Of a DNA stretch of 64,000 nucleotides, positions 27,439-37,376 are shown piece after piece. This DNA comes from JAMQKA01 sp043951865 (GTDB taxonomy: Bacteria > Bacteroidota > Rhodothermia > Balneolales > Balneolaceae), in assembly GCF_043951865.1 (NCBI RefSeq), contig NZ_JBINJF010000013.1:1-64000 (forward strand), in the 5' to 3' direction. The translations under genes were made by a program, and so were the position numbers. The notes under the pieces were generated by a model. It was not told where the DNA came from and made no database searches. It worked only from the letters and a program-made list of their open reading frames with translations. Every line of letters begins with the position of its first letter. The stretch's first letter is position 1.

Positions 27439-28389
27439 TCACATTTTTATAACCATTTTCCCTTTTGTGTGAAGAGTTACAACTTTTTCAAGGGCTTCGA
27501 CAACTTCAGCGAGCTCAAACACTCCGCTGACCGGCAGTCCAATTCTACCGGATTCGACCAGCTCACGCAGATGCTGCAGCTCACTTGAATTCGGTTCTAC
27601 AAACACATATTTGTGCCTGATGTTTGAATCCAGATCCGCTCCCCTGTCCCGTATTGAGACAAGTCGTCCTCCCGGTTTTAGCGCCTTCAAACTTTGTTGC
27701 AATGTTTCTCCACCGGCACAATCAAAAATCAGATCTACGCCCTCTTTGTGGATCTCCTGTACAGCTTTCCCTATATCGCTGCCCCTGTAATCCACGGCTT
27801 CATCGGCCCCGAGTTTCTTCATGTACGCGTGATTTTTTTCGCTGGCGACGCCAATGACATGCGCACTTTGCTCTTTGGCCAGTTGAATCCCCATACTGCC
27901 CACGCCACCTGACGCTCCCAGGATCAGAACTTTTTCCTCTTCCTGAATGTCGCCCGCATCATAAAGGGATTGGTATGCGGTGAGTCCAACCAGGGGTATC
28001 CCGGCCGCCTGCTCCACCGGGATATTCCCGGGACGATGCGCGAGATAACTCTCCGGTATTACCAGGTGTTCAGCAAACGTACCCCATTGCACCACCGGGC
28101 GCCGGGCGTAGCCATAAACCTTGTCCCCGGGTTCAAATCTTCGTGCACTAAATCCCCTTTCCTCAACTACACCGGCAAAATCCCAACCGGAAACCACCGG
28201 AAACTCATGGGGCAGCGCATTCTTGAGGTATCCCTGCACAATTTTGGCATCCACCGGGTTTACGCCTGCCGCTTCCACCCGAACAAGCACCTCTCCTTCT
28301 CCCGCTTCGGGGATATCGACCTCCTCAACCGTCACATTTTCCAGATTTCCGAATTTGTGAAATACCGCTGCTTTCATTTTCTCTGCCAT
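27439..28389 (-). CDS. NADP-dependent quinone oxidoreductase-like, MDR superfamily
   Basis: 316 residues, a zinc-independent medium-chain dehydrogenase/reductase. The N-terminal GroES-like fold holds EVLVRVEAAGVNPVDAKI and VVSGWDFAGVV. The Rossmann domain has VLILGASGGVGSMGIQLAK, the NADPH-binding AxxGxxG-type motif. Zinc ligands of alcohol dehydrogenases are absent. It likely reduces quinones or reactive enones, with NADPH. The terminator at 28477-28510 separates it from nrdJ. Confidence 0.88.
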   Translation of the reverse strand: MAEKMKAAVFHKFGNLENVTVEEVDIPEAGEGEVLVRVEAAGVNPVDAKIVQGYLKNALPHEFPVVSGWDFAGVVEERGFSARRFEPGDKVYGYARRPVVQWGTFAEHLVIPESYLAHRPGNIPVEQAAGIPLVGLTAYQSLYDAGDIQEEEKVLILGASGGVGSMGIQLAKEQSAHVIGVASEKNHAYMKKLGADEAVDYRGSDIGKAVQEIHKEGVDLIFDCAGGETLQQSLKALKPGGRLVSIRDRGADLDSNIRHKYVFVEPNSSELQHLRELVESGRIGLPVSGVFELAEVVEALEKVVTLHTKGKMVIKM

Positions 28390-28476
28390 AATGGAATCTG
28401 TTTCATAAACTGCTTTCTGATTTCGATAACTCGTTTTAACAGCTCCAGCTGTAATCGATTACACTTTTAATTAACA

Positions 28477-28510
28477 AAAAGCCTGCCGAAATATTTCCCG
28501 GCAGGCTTTT
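28477..28510 (-). terminator. Terminator of nrdJ
   Basis: The 8-bp stem GCCTGCCG (28481-28488) / CGGCAGGC (28499-28506) is flanked by A-run and T-run on opposite sides. On the minus strand the stem is followed by tttttgttaa. It could work in both directions. Confidence 0.88.
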
Positions 28511-28541
28511 AATATGTTATGCAGAATCACTCACTTATTTA

Positions 28542-31500
28542 TCAGGAGCAACCCGTGGTCGCCCCACAAGTGATGCATTTCTGGCAGGTTCCGTTGCGGA
28601 TCATCGTCATGCTCCCGCATTCAGGACAGGAATCGCCGGTATAGCCGAGCTGCTTGGCCCGTTCATAGTCGCTTTCGTAATCTCCCTCGGCTTCCTCCGG
28701 AGCCTGCTGTGTTGAGGGAGCTCCACCAGCGACCGGCTCCGTTTTCGGTTCCGGGTTCTGTCTCATCTGGGGGCGTTTGGTCGGGTCTGCGTCCTGTTCC
28801 TGCTTTTTCTCAGAAGGACGTAGTTTGCGGGTAAGAATCTCCTCGGCAGGTACATGGGCCAGGTCATCACGCCCCAGGTAGGTAACCGCGAGCTCACGGA
28901 AGATGTAGTCGATTACCGACGTGGTCATCTTGATATGCGGATTTCCCTGCACTGTGCCGCTGGGTTCAAACTTGGTGAAGGTGAAGGCATCCACAAACTC
29001 TTCCAGCGGTACCCCGTGCTGCAGGCCCAGCGAAATTGCGATGGCAAAACAGTTCATCAGGCTGCGGAAGGCGGCGCCTTCTCGGTGCATGTCGATAAAA
29101 ATCTCACCGATTTGCCCGTTTTCGTATTCGCCGGTGCGCAGGTAAACGCTTTGCCCGCCGATCTTCACTTTCTGGGTATACCCGTTGCGCCGGTTCGGAA
29201 GCCGCTTACGGCTGGCCACGTACTTGTGGATGATCTTCTCGGCCGTTTTGACTACCTCATCCTGGGCAACGGCTGTCTCTTCATCGAGCTCCTCGTCATC
29301 TTCCAGCTCGTCAAACACGTCACTCAGGCTGTTGAGCGGTTGACTGAGTTTGGAGCCGTCGCGGTACAGTGCGTTGGCCTTGAGCATCAGCTCCCAGGAA
29401 TCCATATACGCATCCTTGAAATCGTCAACTGTTGCCTCGTTCGGCAGGTTGATGGTCTTTGAAATTGCGCCTGAGATAAACGGCTGGGCTGCCGCCATCA
29501 TGCGAATATGTCCCTTGGGTTTGATATAGCGTGTTCCGATGCGTCCACAGCGGTTGGCACAATCAAATACCGGCAGGTGCTCATCTTTCAGGTGTGGAGC
29601 TCCCTCGACGGTCATCGTTCCGCATACATAGTCATTTGCCTTCTGGATCTGCTCCTTGCTGTACCCCAGGTGGCGCAACATGTCGAACTGGGGATTGGCC
29701 AGCTGCTCTTCCGTCAGGTCCAGCACCTCCTTGCAGAAATCCTCGCCCAGCGTCCACTGGTTAAAGGCAAACTTGATATCAAAACTGCTGGGCAGGGCCT
29801 CCTCGATCGCTTCCAGCTGATCGTCGTCAAACCCCTTCTCGCGCAGGCTCTCTTCATTTATATGCGGGCACTCCTCCAATGTACCGTGGCCCTTGGCATA
29901 ATTGATAATATCATCAATCTCGCCGGCACTGTATCCCAGCTTCTTGAGCGCTTTCGGCACACTCTGGTTGATAATCTTGAAATAACCGCCGCCGGCCAGC
30001 TTCTTAAACTTGACCAGAGCAAAATCGGGTTCGATGCCGGTGGTATCGCAGTCCATAACCAGACCGATGGTTCCGGTAGGGGCAATAACGGTTACCTGGG
30101 CGTTACGGAACCCGTGCTTTTCTCCCATCTCAACTGCGCGATCCGATTCCGCACGGGCGGCTTTTAGCAGGTAATCGGGACAGGTGCTGGCGTCAATCCC
30201 CATCGGTTTGACGGTGAGCCCTTCATACTTATCGGGATCGACATTGTAGGCCGCCCGCCGATGATTGCGGAGCACCCTCTGCATATCCTCTTCATTGCGT
30301 TCATACGCTTCAAATGTGCCCAGTTCTTTCGCCATCTCGGCGCTGGTTGCATACGCGCCCATGTGTATCATGGAGGTCAGGGCACCGGCAATAGCGCATC
30401 CCTCGTCGCTGTCGTACGGTACTCCCTGTACCATCAGGGCCGCGCCGAGGTTGGCGTACCCGAGTCCCAGCGTCCGGTAAATGTAGGAGAGATCCGCTAT
30501 CTCTTTGGAGGGGAATTGAGCCATCAGTACCGAAATCTCCAGCACGACGGTCCAGATGCGGGAGGCGTTTTTAATCGACTCCACATCAAACTCTTTACAT
30601 TCCTCCGTTTTGAAATACTTCATCAGGTTGAGTGATGCCAGGTTACACGCCGTGTTGTCCAGGAACATATATTCTGAACACGGGTTGCTGGCCTTGATCG
30701 GTCCATCTTCAGGACAGGTATGCCACTCGTTGATCGTATCGTGGTACTGGGCTCCGGGATCGGCACAGGCCCAGGCCGCATGGGCGATATCATCCCACAG
30801 GTCTCGGGCGCGAATCGTTTTGGAGGGTTCGGGCTCCCGTCCCTCTTTTTCAGCGTTCCGCTTTTCGGTTCTCCAGTACAGGTTCCAGTCGTCATCCTCT
30901 TTGACCGCCTTCATGAAGTCGTTGGGCATGCGAACTGAGTTGTTGGAATTTTGCCCGCTTACCGTTCCGTAGGCCTCGGAATCCCAGTCGGTGTTGTAGG
31001 TTTCAAATTCAAGGTCGGTATAGCCCTGCTCGGCAAGCTGGACAACCCGTTCTATATAATTCAGCGGCACATAATCACTTTTGGCCTCCTTGATCGCCTT
31101 GCCAAGTTCCTTGTTTTTCAAGGGATCGCGGCTGGCTTCCCCGTTAAAGGTGCGGCCATCGATCTCGACAGGCTTATGGCACAGCTTTATAATTTTTCGC
31201 AGGTGCTTCTCCAGAATTTTGGAACCCGCCACAATAGAGGCAACCTTCTTCTCCTCATGCATCTTCCAGTTGACATACTCTTCTATATCCGGGTGATCCA
31301 GGTCCAGCGTCACCATCTTGGCTGCACGCCGGGTCGTGCCACCGGACTTAATTGCGCCGGCCGCCTTGTCGCCGATTTTGAGAAAACTCATCAGTCCGGA
31401 TGATCTGCCTCCCCCGCTCAGCGGTTCTCCCTCTCCGCGGATAGCCGAAAAGTTCGACCCGGTTCCGGATCCGTATTTAAACAACCGTGCCTCGCGCACC

Positions 31501-32156
31501 CAAAGATCCATGATTCCACCCTCGTTCACCAGGTTGTCATCGATGCTTTGGATAAAGCAGGCATGCGGTTGCGGGTGGGTATAGGCATCCTCCGACTGTT
31601 TCAGCTCCCCGGTTTTGCCATCTACATAGTAGTGTCCCTGCGCCGGCCCGTTGATTCCGTACGCCCAGTGCAGGCCGGTGTTAAACCACTGCGGACTGTT
31701 CGGGGCGGCCATCTGGTGAGCCAGCATGTAGCAGAGCTCTTCGTAGAAGATTTTTGCGTCTTCCTCAGAGTCAAAGTAATCATGCTTCCAGCCCCAGTAG
31801 GTCCAGCAGCCGGCAAGGCGGTGAAATACCTGTCGGCTGTCGTGCTCGCTGCCGTATCTCTCATCTTCATCGAGATCCTTCATCGCCTTCTCATCCGGCT
31901 TGGACCGCTGCAGCCACTCTGGTACGCCTTTTTCAGCAACCTTCTTGACTTCAGCCGGCACGCCTGCTTTACGGAAGTATTTCTGGGCAATGATATCCGT
32001 TGATACCTGCGACCAGGGCTTTGGTACGATTACTTCGTCCATATTGAATACTACCGATCCGTCGGGGTTCTTTATCTCCGACTTTCGGGACACAAACGTA
32101 AGGTCTCCAAATGGGGAGTCCCAGTTGTCCTGGGTGTAAAACCGAGTAAATTTCAT
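28542..32156 (-). CDS. nrdJ: Adenosylcobalamin-dependent ribonucleotide reductase (class II)
   Basis: A 1204-residue class II enzyme that makes deoxyribonucleotides with a radical from adenosylcobalamin, needing neither oxygen nor a beta subunit. Visible active-site parts: C200 in PHACFIQ, the N491-P-C493-S-E495 radical site, and the phosphate-binding VIAPTGTIG. The C-terminus is a cysteine-rich zinc-ribbon-like tail (CPECG...CQKCITCG) likely used in re-reduction. A low-complexity acidic/Gln linker precedes it. The gene has an upstream AGGAGA-type ribosome site. Upstream DNA holds DnaA-box-like 9-mers, and the next gene encodes a B12 receptor, fitting cofactor supply to need. Confidence 0.96.
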   Translation of the reverse strand: MKFTRFYTQDNWDSPFGDLTFVSRKSEIKNPDGSVVFNMDEVIVPKPWSQVSTDIIAQKYFRKAGVPAEVKKVAEKGVPEWLQRSKPDEKAMKDLDEDERYGSEHDSRQVFHRLAGCWTYWGWKHDYFDSEEDAKIFYEELCYMLAHQMAAPNSPQWFNTGLHWAYGINGPAQGHYYVDGKTGELKQSEDAYTHPQPHACFIQSIDDNLVNEGGIMDLWVREARLFKYGSGTGSNFSAIRGEGEPLSGGGRSSGLMSFLKIGDKAAGAIKSGGTTRRAAKMVTLDLDHPDIEEYVNWKMHEEKKVASIVAGSKILEKHLRKIIKLCHKPVEIDGRTFNGEASRDPLKNKELGKAIKEAKSDYVPLNYIERVVQLAEQGYTDLEFETYNTDWDSEAYGTVSGQNSNNSVRMPNDFMKAVKEDDDWNLYWRTEKRNAEKEGREPEPSKTIRARDLWDDIAHAAWACADPGAQYHDTINEWHTCPEDGPIKASNPCSEYMFLDNTACNLASLNLMKYFKTEECKEFDVESIKNASRIWTVVLEISVLMAQFPSKEIADLSYIYRTLGLGYANLGAALMVQGVPYDSDEGCAIAGALTSMIHMGAYATSAEMAKELGTFEAYERNEEDMQRVLRNHRRAAYNVDPDKYEGLTVKPMGIDASTCPDYLLKAARAESDRAVEMGEKHGFRNAQVTVIAPTGTIGLVMDCDTTGIEPDFALVKFKKLAGGGYFKIINQSVPKALKKLGYSAGEIDDIINYAKGHGTLEECPHINEESLREKGFDDDQLEAIEEALPSSFDIKFAFNQWTLGEDFCKEVLDLTEEQLANPQFDMLRHLGYSKEQIQKANDYVCGTMTVEGAPHLKDEHLPVFDCANRCGRIGTRYIKPKGHIRMMAAAQPFISGAISKTINLPNEATVDDFKDAYMDSWELMLKANALYRDGSKLSQPLNSLSDVFDELEDDEELDEETAVAQDEVVKTAEKIIHKYVASRKRLPNRRNGYTQKVKIGGQSVYLRTGEYENGQIGEIFIDMHREGAAFRSLMNCFAIAISLGLQHGVPLEEFVDAFTFTKFEPSGTVQGNPHIKMTTSVIDYIFRELAVTYLGRDDLAHVPAEEILTRKLRPSEKKQEQDADPTKRPQMRQNPEPKTEPVAGGAPSTQQAPEEAEGDYESDYERAKQLGYTGDSCPECGSMTMIRNGTCQKCITCGATTGCS

Positions 32157-32289
32157 AGTGTCTCCTAGTGTATACTTTTTATTTGAGAGAGAGTAGATAT
32201 TTTGAGCTGAAATGGGATATAGTTACTGACGCAATTCTTGATAATAATATAAATCAACGACCGAGGGGACAAGCAAAATGACCAAATAC

Positions 32290-32507
32290 TTTTCCACAAA
32301 AGCGGGAAGTTATCAACAATTCAATTGGGGCATCTGTTCACCCCTGTTAATATCCAGCAATTTCACTGAACTTTTGGCTCCACCCCAGATCTTTTTTTCC
32401 GTTTGATTTTGGATACTGAAAAAACAAAATAACCTGTTTGAAGAACTTGACGGCCGATTTAAGTTTCTGAAAGCTGTTCTCCAATTAGCTCACGGGAGTT
32501 ATCCACA
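32290..32507. promoter_or_regulatory. Cluster of DnaA-box-like 9-mers upstream of nrdJ
   Basis: TTTTCCACA (32290-32298), TTATCAACA (32310-32318) and the consensus box TTATCCACA (32499-32507) lie in the 720-bp AT-rich gap between nrdJ and btuB. DnaA regulates the nrdAB operon in Escherichia coli through such boxes. Here a role at nrdJ is inferred. The rest of the gap shows no convincing gene. Confidence 0.45.
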
Positions 32508-32812
32508 TTTCAACAATTGATGCTGAAAATGGAATAAAAACCGCTGAAGGCCTGGAATTTTCCATCGATCAGTACAGGAATAAATTCCAGTTTATTTCAG
32601 CTTTTAAACTGTCTGGACTTAATGATATTTGGAATGATCCAATATCGAGAAGCCCCGGGGACCCACCCTGTTATTAATGAGTGGAACCAAATGCATCTCC
32701 CCGTCCTCGAAATGAGGTACTATACTCCAAAAGACAGGAATCAGAATTATAAAATCAAAAACATCTTCTGCATGGTTACAAATACAATGAGCAAAGCCCT
32801 ACCTCGTCAATG

Positions 32813-32853
32813 AGCCCCTCTTCCTTCTCCGGTTATAGTCAGAAGAGGGGGCT
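32813..32853 (-). terminator. Hairpin at the 3' end of btuB, possible terminator
   Basis: AGCCCCTCTTC (32813-32823) pairs with GAAGAGGGGGCT (32842-32853) with one bulge. It lies 23 bp past the btuB stop. There is no T-run, so a factor-dependent end or a simple transcript-protecting stem is equally likely. Confidence 0.5.
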
Positions 32854-32875
32854 GCATAAATAACGTTGTAAGCGG

Positions 32876-35053
32876 TTAGAACGTATACTGCGCCTTCAGT
32901 GAAAAGCCCCGTCCCCTGGTTCTGTAGCCGTTGATTTCGGTATAATCGGAATCGAAAACATTCTCAATTTTGCCGATCACGGAGAGCTCCTCTAACACGT
33001 TGTAGCGCAGGCTCAGATCAGACACATTGTAGCCATCCACCTCGGATAGATCCAGCGCGCCGTAGTAACCGGGACCGAGCGCGGAGCTGTAGAACACATC
33101 ATCCCGCTCACCCACAAACCGGCTGCTTGCACGGATGCTCAGCTTGTCAGTCGCCTGCCAGGTGGCATTAATATTTGCCGTAATGCTCGGGCGTCGGGTC
33201 AGTGATCCAATCTCTTTCTCTGAGGTCACGAACTCCCCGCTTTCATAGATCTGAACGTGGCTGCCATCGGTGTACTCCCCGTCAAGGTTGGCGGGACTAA
33301 ATTCCAGCGTAGAATGCGTGTAGGCCAGGTTGCCACCCAGCGCCACACTGCTGCCGAGGCGCGTTTCCACACCCAGCTCAACCCCATTGACGGTCTGTGC
33401 AGAAGCGTTCATGTACGTGTCACCCCGGTAGTCCATCGAGCCGAGATTCTCAACGGCCTTATCCCCATTCCACAAATAAACGTATTCAATCACATTATCT
33501 ACGTTGGTGCGAAACAGCGACAGGTTGATCTGCACGGCCGAACTGATCGTCTGCTTCCATCCCAGTTCGTACGAGATGGAGGTCTCCGGCTCCAGTGTGT
33601 TGTTGCCACGATTGGTAACATAGCCGGTCGAGGTGGCCGGGGAGTACAGCTGATAGAGCGACGGGGCATTAAACCCGGAGGTTAGCGCACCATACACCAG
33701 CGCAGAGGGCGAAAGCTGCACCTTGGGATTGATCTCAAATGTAAAATGACTGCCAAACTCGTTGTGGTTCACCAACCGGCTGCCCAGTCCCAGGCTAAAC
33801 GGCTCCAGGACCTCACCGATCAATTTACCGCCTAATTCTGTGTGAACAAACACGTGGTTAACTGTCTCTTTCAGATCGAGAGAATCCAGGTCGGTTTCAG
33901 ATTCAAAGTTAAAAGAACTCAGGTAGGTATAATTTCGCGTGCTCATGGTCTGCTGGGTATTGCCGATTCCCACGATCCCCGAGACGCCACTGGTCTGAAA
34001 ACCGGCGGTCAGCTCGTTTTCCCAGAGCGTACCCTCTGCATTGGTCTCGGTATAGCTGCCGTCGTAATTTCCGGCCTCATCTGTTATGGAAGAATCGTTG
34101 ACCACATCGCGGGCCAAGTCCGAATAGGCCCCATTGTACTGCAGTTCAATATTGTTCGAAAGCTCCAGTGAGCCGCCATAGGTGTAAAAATCACGCTGAA
34201 AATCGGTCTGGGCGTCGCGGGCATCGCTGAAGGCGCCCTGGTCAATGTCGCTGGTCTGATCCGCACGCCGGTAGGAGGCAAACACCCCGTAGGTCTCAGT
34301 CCTGTACCCCAGCTTTCCAGACAGGTCCAGCTTATTAAAATCGTCTCGATCCCGGGGATTAAAGTCCGGCGGATTCTGGACGGTGTCGATCGTTGCATCC
34401 AGCCCGTTGGTGAGTCCCTGGGCAATGCCAAAATCCGCATAAAACCCACCCCGGGACGAATAGTTCAGGTCCAGCTGATTGCCGGTGGAGTAGGTTTTGC
34501 TTCCAAAAGTGCCGTGACGCGTGCTGATATTTCCACTAACGCCGGGCGACTCCTGCCCGCGGGTAATGATATTGATAACCCCGCCGATGGCCGCCGAGCC
34601 ATACAAGGTGCTGTGAGAACCGCGGACGATCTCAATCCGCTGCACGCGGGCCAGCGAAAGCTCGGACAGATCGATACTGTTGGAAGCGGTTGAGGGGTCG
34701 CTGATACGCACGCCGTCAATCATAACCACCGAGTGGCTGCTGTTGGCATTGCGCAGGAACACATTTTGCAGGGAACCCGGTGTTTGGCCGATGCCCACCA
34801 GGTGCATGCTTTGCTGCTCCGCCAGCAGCTCTCCCACGCTGTAAACGTTTGCGTTGCGGAGCTCCCGGCTGGTGATGACTGTCACATTACGGCCCACGCC
34901 CTGGGGAGATTCCGCCCACCGGTTGGCGCTGATAATAATTTCATCCAGCTGATAAGTCCCGGTGGTATCGATTTGGGAAAAAACTGAAAAAGGTACCGCG
35001 AACAGGAACAACAGGACCGCAAGCCCTGCGTTGCGTTGAAATGAGAATTGCAT
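32876..35053 (-). CDS. btuB: TonB-dependent vitamin B12 receptor (BtuB-like)
   Basis: A 725-residue outer-membrane receptor: signal peptide (about 1-26), a TonB-box-like segment near LDEIIISANRW, a plug about 45-165 (VVMIDGVRISDP, VQRIEIVRGSHSTLYGSAAIGGVINI), and a beta-barrel ending FSLKAQYTF. TonB receptors are hard to assign by sequence, but a cobalamin riboswitch in the leader (35190-35405) points to corrinoid uptake. There is no STN domain, unlike the receptor at 2965. No btuF/C/D genes are adjacent. Confidence 0.9.
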   Translation of the reverse strand: MQFSFQRNAGLAVLLFLFAVPFSVFSQIDTTGTYQLDEIIISANRWAESPQGVGRNVTVITSRELRNANVYSVGELLAEQQSMHLVGIGQTPGSLQNVFLRNANSSHSVVMIDGVRISDPSTASNSIDLSELSLARVQRIEIVRGSHSTLYGSAAIGGVINIITRGQESPGVSGNISTRHGTFGSKTYSTGNQLDLNYSSRGGFYADFGIAQGLTNGLDATIDTVQNPPDFNPRDRDDFNKLDLSGKLGYRTETYGVFASYRRADQTSDIDQGAFSDARDAQTDFQRDFYTYGGSLELSNNIELQYNGAYSDLARDVVNDSSITDEAGNYDGSYTETNAEGTLWENELTAGFQTSGVSGIVGIGNTQQTMSTRNYTYLSSFNFESETDLDSLDLKETVNHVFVHTELGGKLIGEVLEPFSLGLGSRLVNHNEFGSHFTFEINPKVQLSPSALVYGALTSGFNAPSLYQLYSPATSTGYVTNRGNNTLEPETSISYELGWKQTISSAVQINLSLFRTNVDNVIEYVYLWNGDKAVENLGSMDYRGDTYMNASAQTVNGVELGVETRLGSSVALGGNLAYTHSTLEFSPANLDGEYTDGSHVQIYESGEFVTSEKEIGSLTRRPSITANINATWQATDKLSIRASSRFVGERDDVFYSSALGPGYYGALDLSEVDGYNVSDLSLRYNVLEELSVIGKIENVFDSDYTEINGYRTRGRGFSLKAQYTF

Positions 35054-35187
35054 GATTAAACTATATTTAGGTTACAAATGATGATTAAATACATCATTCG
35101 CACCTTTGGGAAGTCCAGAAGGGCATAAATACCGGTATAGCGCACCGAATATTTATTCTTCGCTTTTCTCCCGAAAGCTACGAATGC

Positions 35188-35405
35188 AGATGCACTGGCA
35201 GGTCTTCTGGCTTATCCCGATCATTCGCCCCTTCCCGCCCGTTTTCCCTTTTGCAAAAAAAACGGACAGTGGTTATCAACGAATGATCCTAAACCCTGCA
35301 AGCAGGGCTGGGAATTACAGCATCGGGGAATGCTCCGGACTCTTCCACCAGTTGACATGGGGAAACACCGGATTCCCTTTTAATCCCACTTCACAAAACG
35401 GAAGC
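35188..35405 (-). ncRNA. Cobalamin riboswitch upstream of btuB
   Basis: Read on the minus strand, the leader shows the family's ordered elements: AAAAGGGAAtCCGGTG, a GGTGGAAG segment, CCGGaGCattCCCCG, CTGTAA, a CCACTG segment, a peripheral GCAAAAGGGAAAACGGGCGGG arm, and the B12-box GCCAGAAGACCTGCC at 35197-35211. The order and the box are diagnostic. The btuB start lies about 140 nt downstream, so B12 binding would repress translation or elongation. Confidence 0.93.
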
Positions 35406-35622
35406 AGGGAACCAATACACTCGCAAAAGATACAGGCTCCATCGTATAAATCAAAAGAAATGTTGATACCATTCTACCTAAAAGGATGCAGCTACCGACT
35501 ACATCAAGCGAACACTTGAAAAGCTATATCTTTTAAAAAAATGAATGGATCTAAAGAACTGCAGCTGATGTCCTGAACGATACAGAAAGGCGACTGCCGG
35601 GCAATTCAGGGACCTCTATTTC

Positions 35623-35812
35623 TAGCCTGTATTTCTCACAATAATAAAGTCTGAATTCGTGTAATGCCTTGACAGGAAGCAAGTTACCTTAATTCTAAGG
35701 CTGGAATAAATTTCACAGTGTGTAGCAGGCTACGAAATAGTCCCGCCTGCTGCGTTGAAGTTGGAAATCGCCTTGCACACGAACCAATTTCCTGGTGAGA
35801 AAAGCAGGCTAA
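35623..35812 (+). repeat. R2 repeat, copy 2 (internally shortened) with inverted end
   Basis: The core at 35714-35812 matches copy 1 at both ends (agtgtgtagcaggctacgaaat..., ctgcgttgaag, gaaatcgccttgc, tttcctggtgagaaaagcaggctaa), but its centre is missing. At 35623-35640 tagcctgtatttctcaca is the reverse complement of the right terminal motif, so 35623-35812 may be one element with terminal inverted repeats. The gap 35406-36026 holds no gene. Confidence 0.6.
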
Positions 35813-36026
35813 CGCGATATAGCGGTAACATTTAGATGAAATCTGACAACTGCATGAACAGCCATCGATTCATCACATCCTGCGCTGATATTCCGAATCT
35901 ATATCCAATATTTAGTTACAGCCGAAAATTCTTTATACTTGATTCATGTTTTGAACCCATGGTAATGGATGAAGTACAGATCATCATTATCTGAATCTGA
36001 ATCAACGCTGACCAACTTATCCTCTT

Positions 36027-37376
36027 TTGAAGATTGTAATCATCGGTGCCGGGGAAATCGGGTATGACCTTGCAAGCTTGCTCTCCAAGGAGAAGCATGA
36101 TGTCATTGTTCTCGATCGTAACAAGAACGCCCTGGACAAGGTGACCGAAAACCTCGATGTGCTTTGCCACGAGGGGAACGCCACCTCTGCCAAAGATCTT
36201 GTCGATGCCGGCGTCAAGGATGCGGATATTACCATTGCGGTGACCAGTATCGACGAGGTGAACATGATCGCCTCCATGCTCAGCAAACGCCTTGGCACCA
36301 ACATGGTAATTGCCCGGATCCGCAATGACGAACTGTCCCGGCCCAACTCCCCGCTGAAGCCCACCGACCTGGGAATCGATGTGATGATTCATCCTGAACT
36401 TAGCGCCGCCCAGGAGATTGTCCAGCTCATCAAACGCTCTACCGCCACCGATGTGATCAATCTCGCCGACAACAAGATGCAGATTATCGGGCTGCGGCTG
36501 GAAAAAAACTCCCAGCTTGTGGGAAAAACAGTCAGTGAATACGCCCGGATGTTCCCTGATATCACCTTCCGGGTAGTCGCAATTGCCCGTCGGGGCCTTA
36601 CCATTATCCCGAGCGGAACAGTCCGCCTGCAGGCTCTTGACCAGGTTTTTGTACTGGCTCAGACGGAGTCTATCCCCGAGGTAGTAAAAACAACCGGCAA
36701 AATTGAGACCGAAATTAGTACTATTATGATTGCCGGGGGAACGCCGGTGGGTGAGATGGTGGCCCGGCTGCTCTGCGACCAGGAAAAAAGCTGGACGATC
36801 AAGCTCATTGAACCGGATTACGACACGGCCGTGCAGCTGGCACAGGACCTGAAGGATGTGCTGGTGCTCAACGGTAACCCGACCGATCCCGACCTGCTGG
36901 CTACCGAGGGTATCTCCGACACCGACGCTTTTATCTCCGTCACCGATGATGAGGAGTCCAATATTATCTCCTGCCTTATGGCCAAACACATGGATGTTAA
37001 AAAAACCGTGGCACTGGTTTCGAAATCCGACTATATCCCCCTGAGCCAAACCATCGGGCTGGATGCGGCCATCAACAAAAAATCTGCCGCTTCCAATGAA
37101 ATCCATCGTTATGTTCGGCGGGGTCGCGTTATTTCCGTTACCGCCCTGCAGGGGATCAAGGCAGAAGTTATTGAGCTCCAGGCAGCCCCCAAGTCAAAGG
37201 TTGTCAAAAAGCCGATACAACAGATAAACTTCCCAAAAGGCTGCGTAATCGGGGGAATTCAGCACAACGGGAGCGTGGAGATAGCGACCGGCCAGTCGCA
37301 AATCAAAGCCAACGATCGGGTAATCGTTTTCTGTCTGCCCGAGGCTGTCGAAAAAATCACTACGCTTTTTCAATAA
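36027..37376 (+). CDS. trkA: Trk potassium uptake regulator TrkA
   Basis: 449 residues in duplicated form: two RCK/TrkA-N NAD-binding domains (first GAGEIGYDLASLL at 7-19; second IAGGTPVGEMVARLL near 236) each followed by a TrkA-C domain. It gates the TrkH channel in response to nucleotide binding. The only start is TTG at 36027, because an in-frame TGA lies at 36009 and the next Met is deep inside the first Rossmann fold. trkH follows with a TAATG overlap, so the pair is translationally coupled. Confidence 0.93.
   Translation: MKIVIIGAGEIGYDLASLLSKEKHDVIVLDRNKNALDKVTENLDVLCHEGNATSAKDLVDAGVKDADITIAVTSIDEVNMIASMLSKRLGTNMVIARIRNDELSRPNSPLKPTDLGIDVMIHPELSAAQEIVQLIKRSTATDVINLADNKMQIIGLRLEKNSQLVGKTVSEYARMFPDITFRVVAIARRGLTIIPSGTVRLQALDQVFVLAQTESIPEVVKTTGKIETEISTIMIAGGTPVGEMVARLLCDQEKSWTIKLIEPDYDTAVQLAQDLKDVLVLNGNPTDPDLLATEGISDTDAFISVTDDEESNIISCLMAKHMDVKKTVALVSKSDYIPLSQTIGLDAAINKKSAASNEIHRYVRRGRVISVTALQGIKAEVIELQAAPKSKVVKKPIQQINFPKGCVIGGIQHNGSVEIATGQSQIKANDRVIVFCLPEAVEKITTLFQ

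Noticed and set aside
32290..32507. Replication origin from the DnaA-like boxes
   Set aside because: Only one perfect box, no dnaA, dnaN, gidA or rpmH nearby, and no clear AT-rich unwinding repeats; regulation of nrdJ is the simpler reading.
32622..32813. A 63-codon plus-strand frame between nrdJ and btuB
   Set aside because: No similarity to any family I know, composition like the surrounding intergenic DNA, and it stops in the btuB-end hairpin region.
35916..37106. A 396-codon open frame on the minus strand opposite trkA
   Set aside because: It is the antisense shadow of trkA, which has clear Rossmann motifs and is coupled to trkH; the antisense product is His/Gly-rich with no family pattern.
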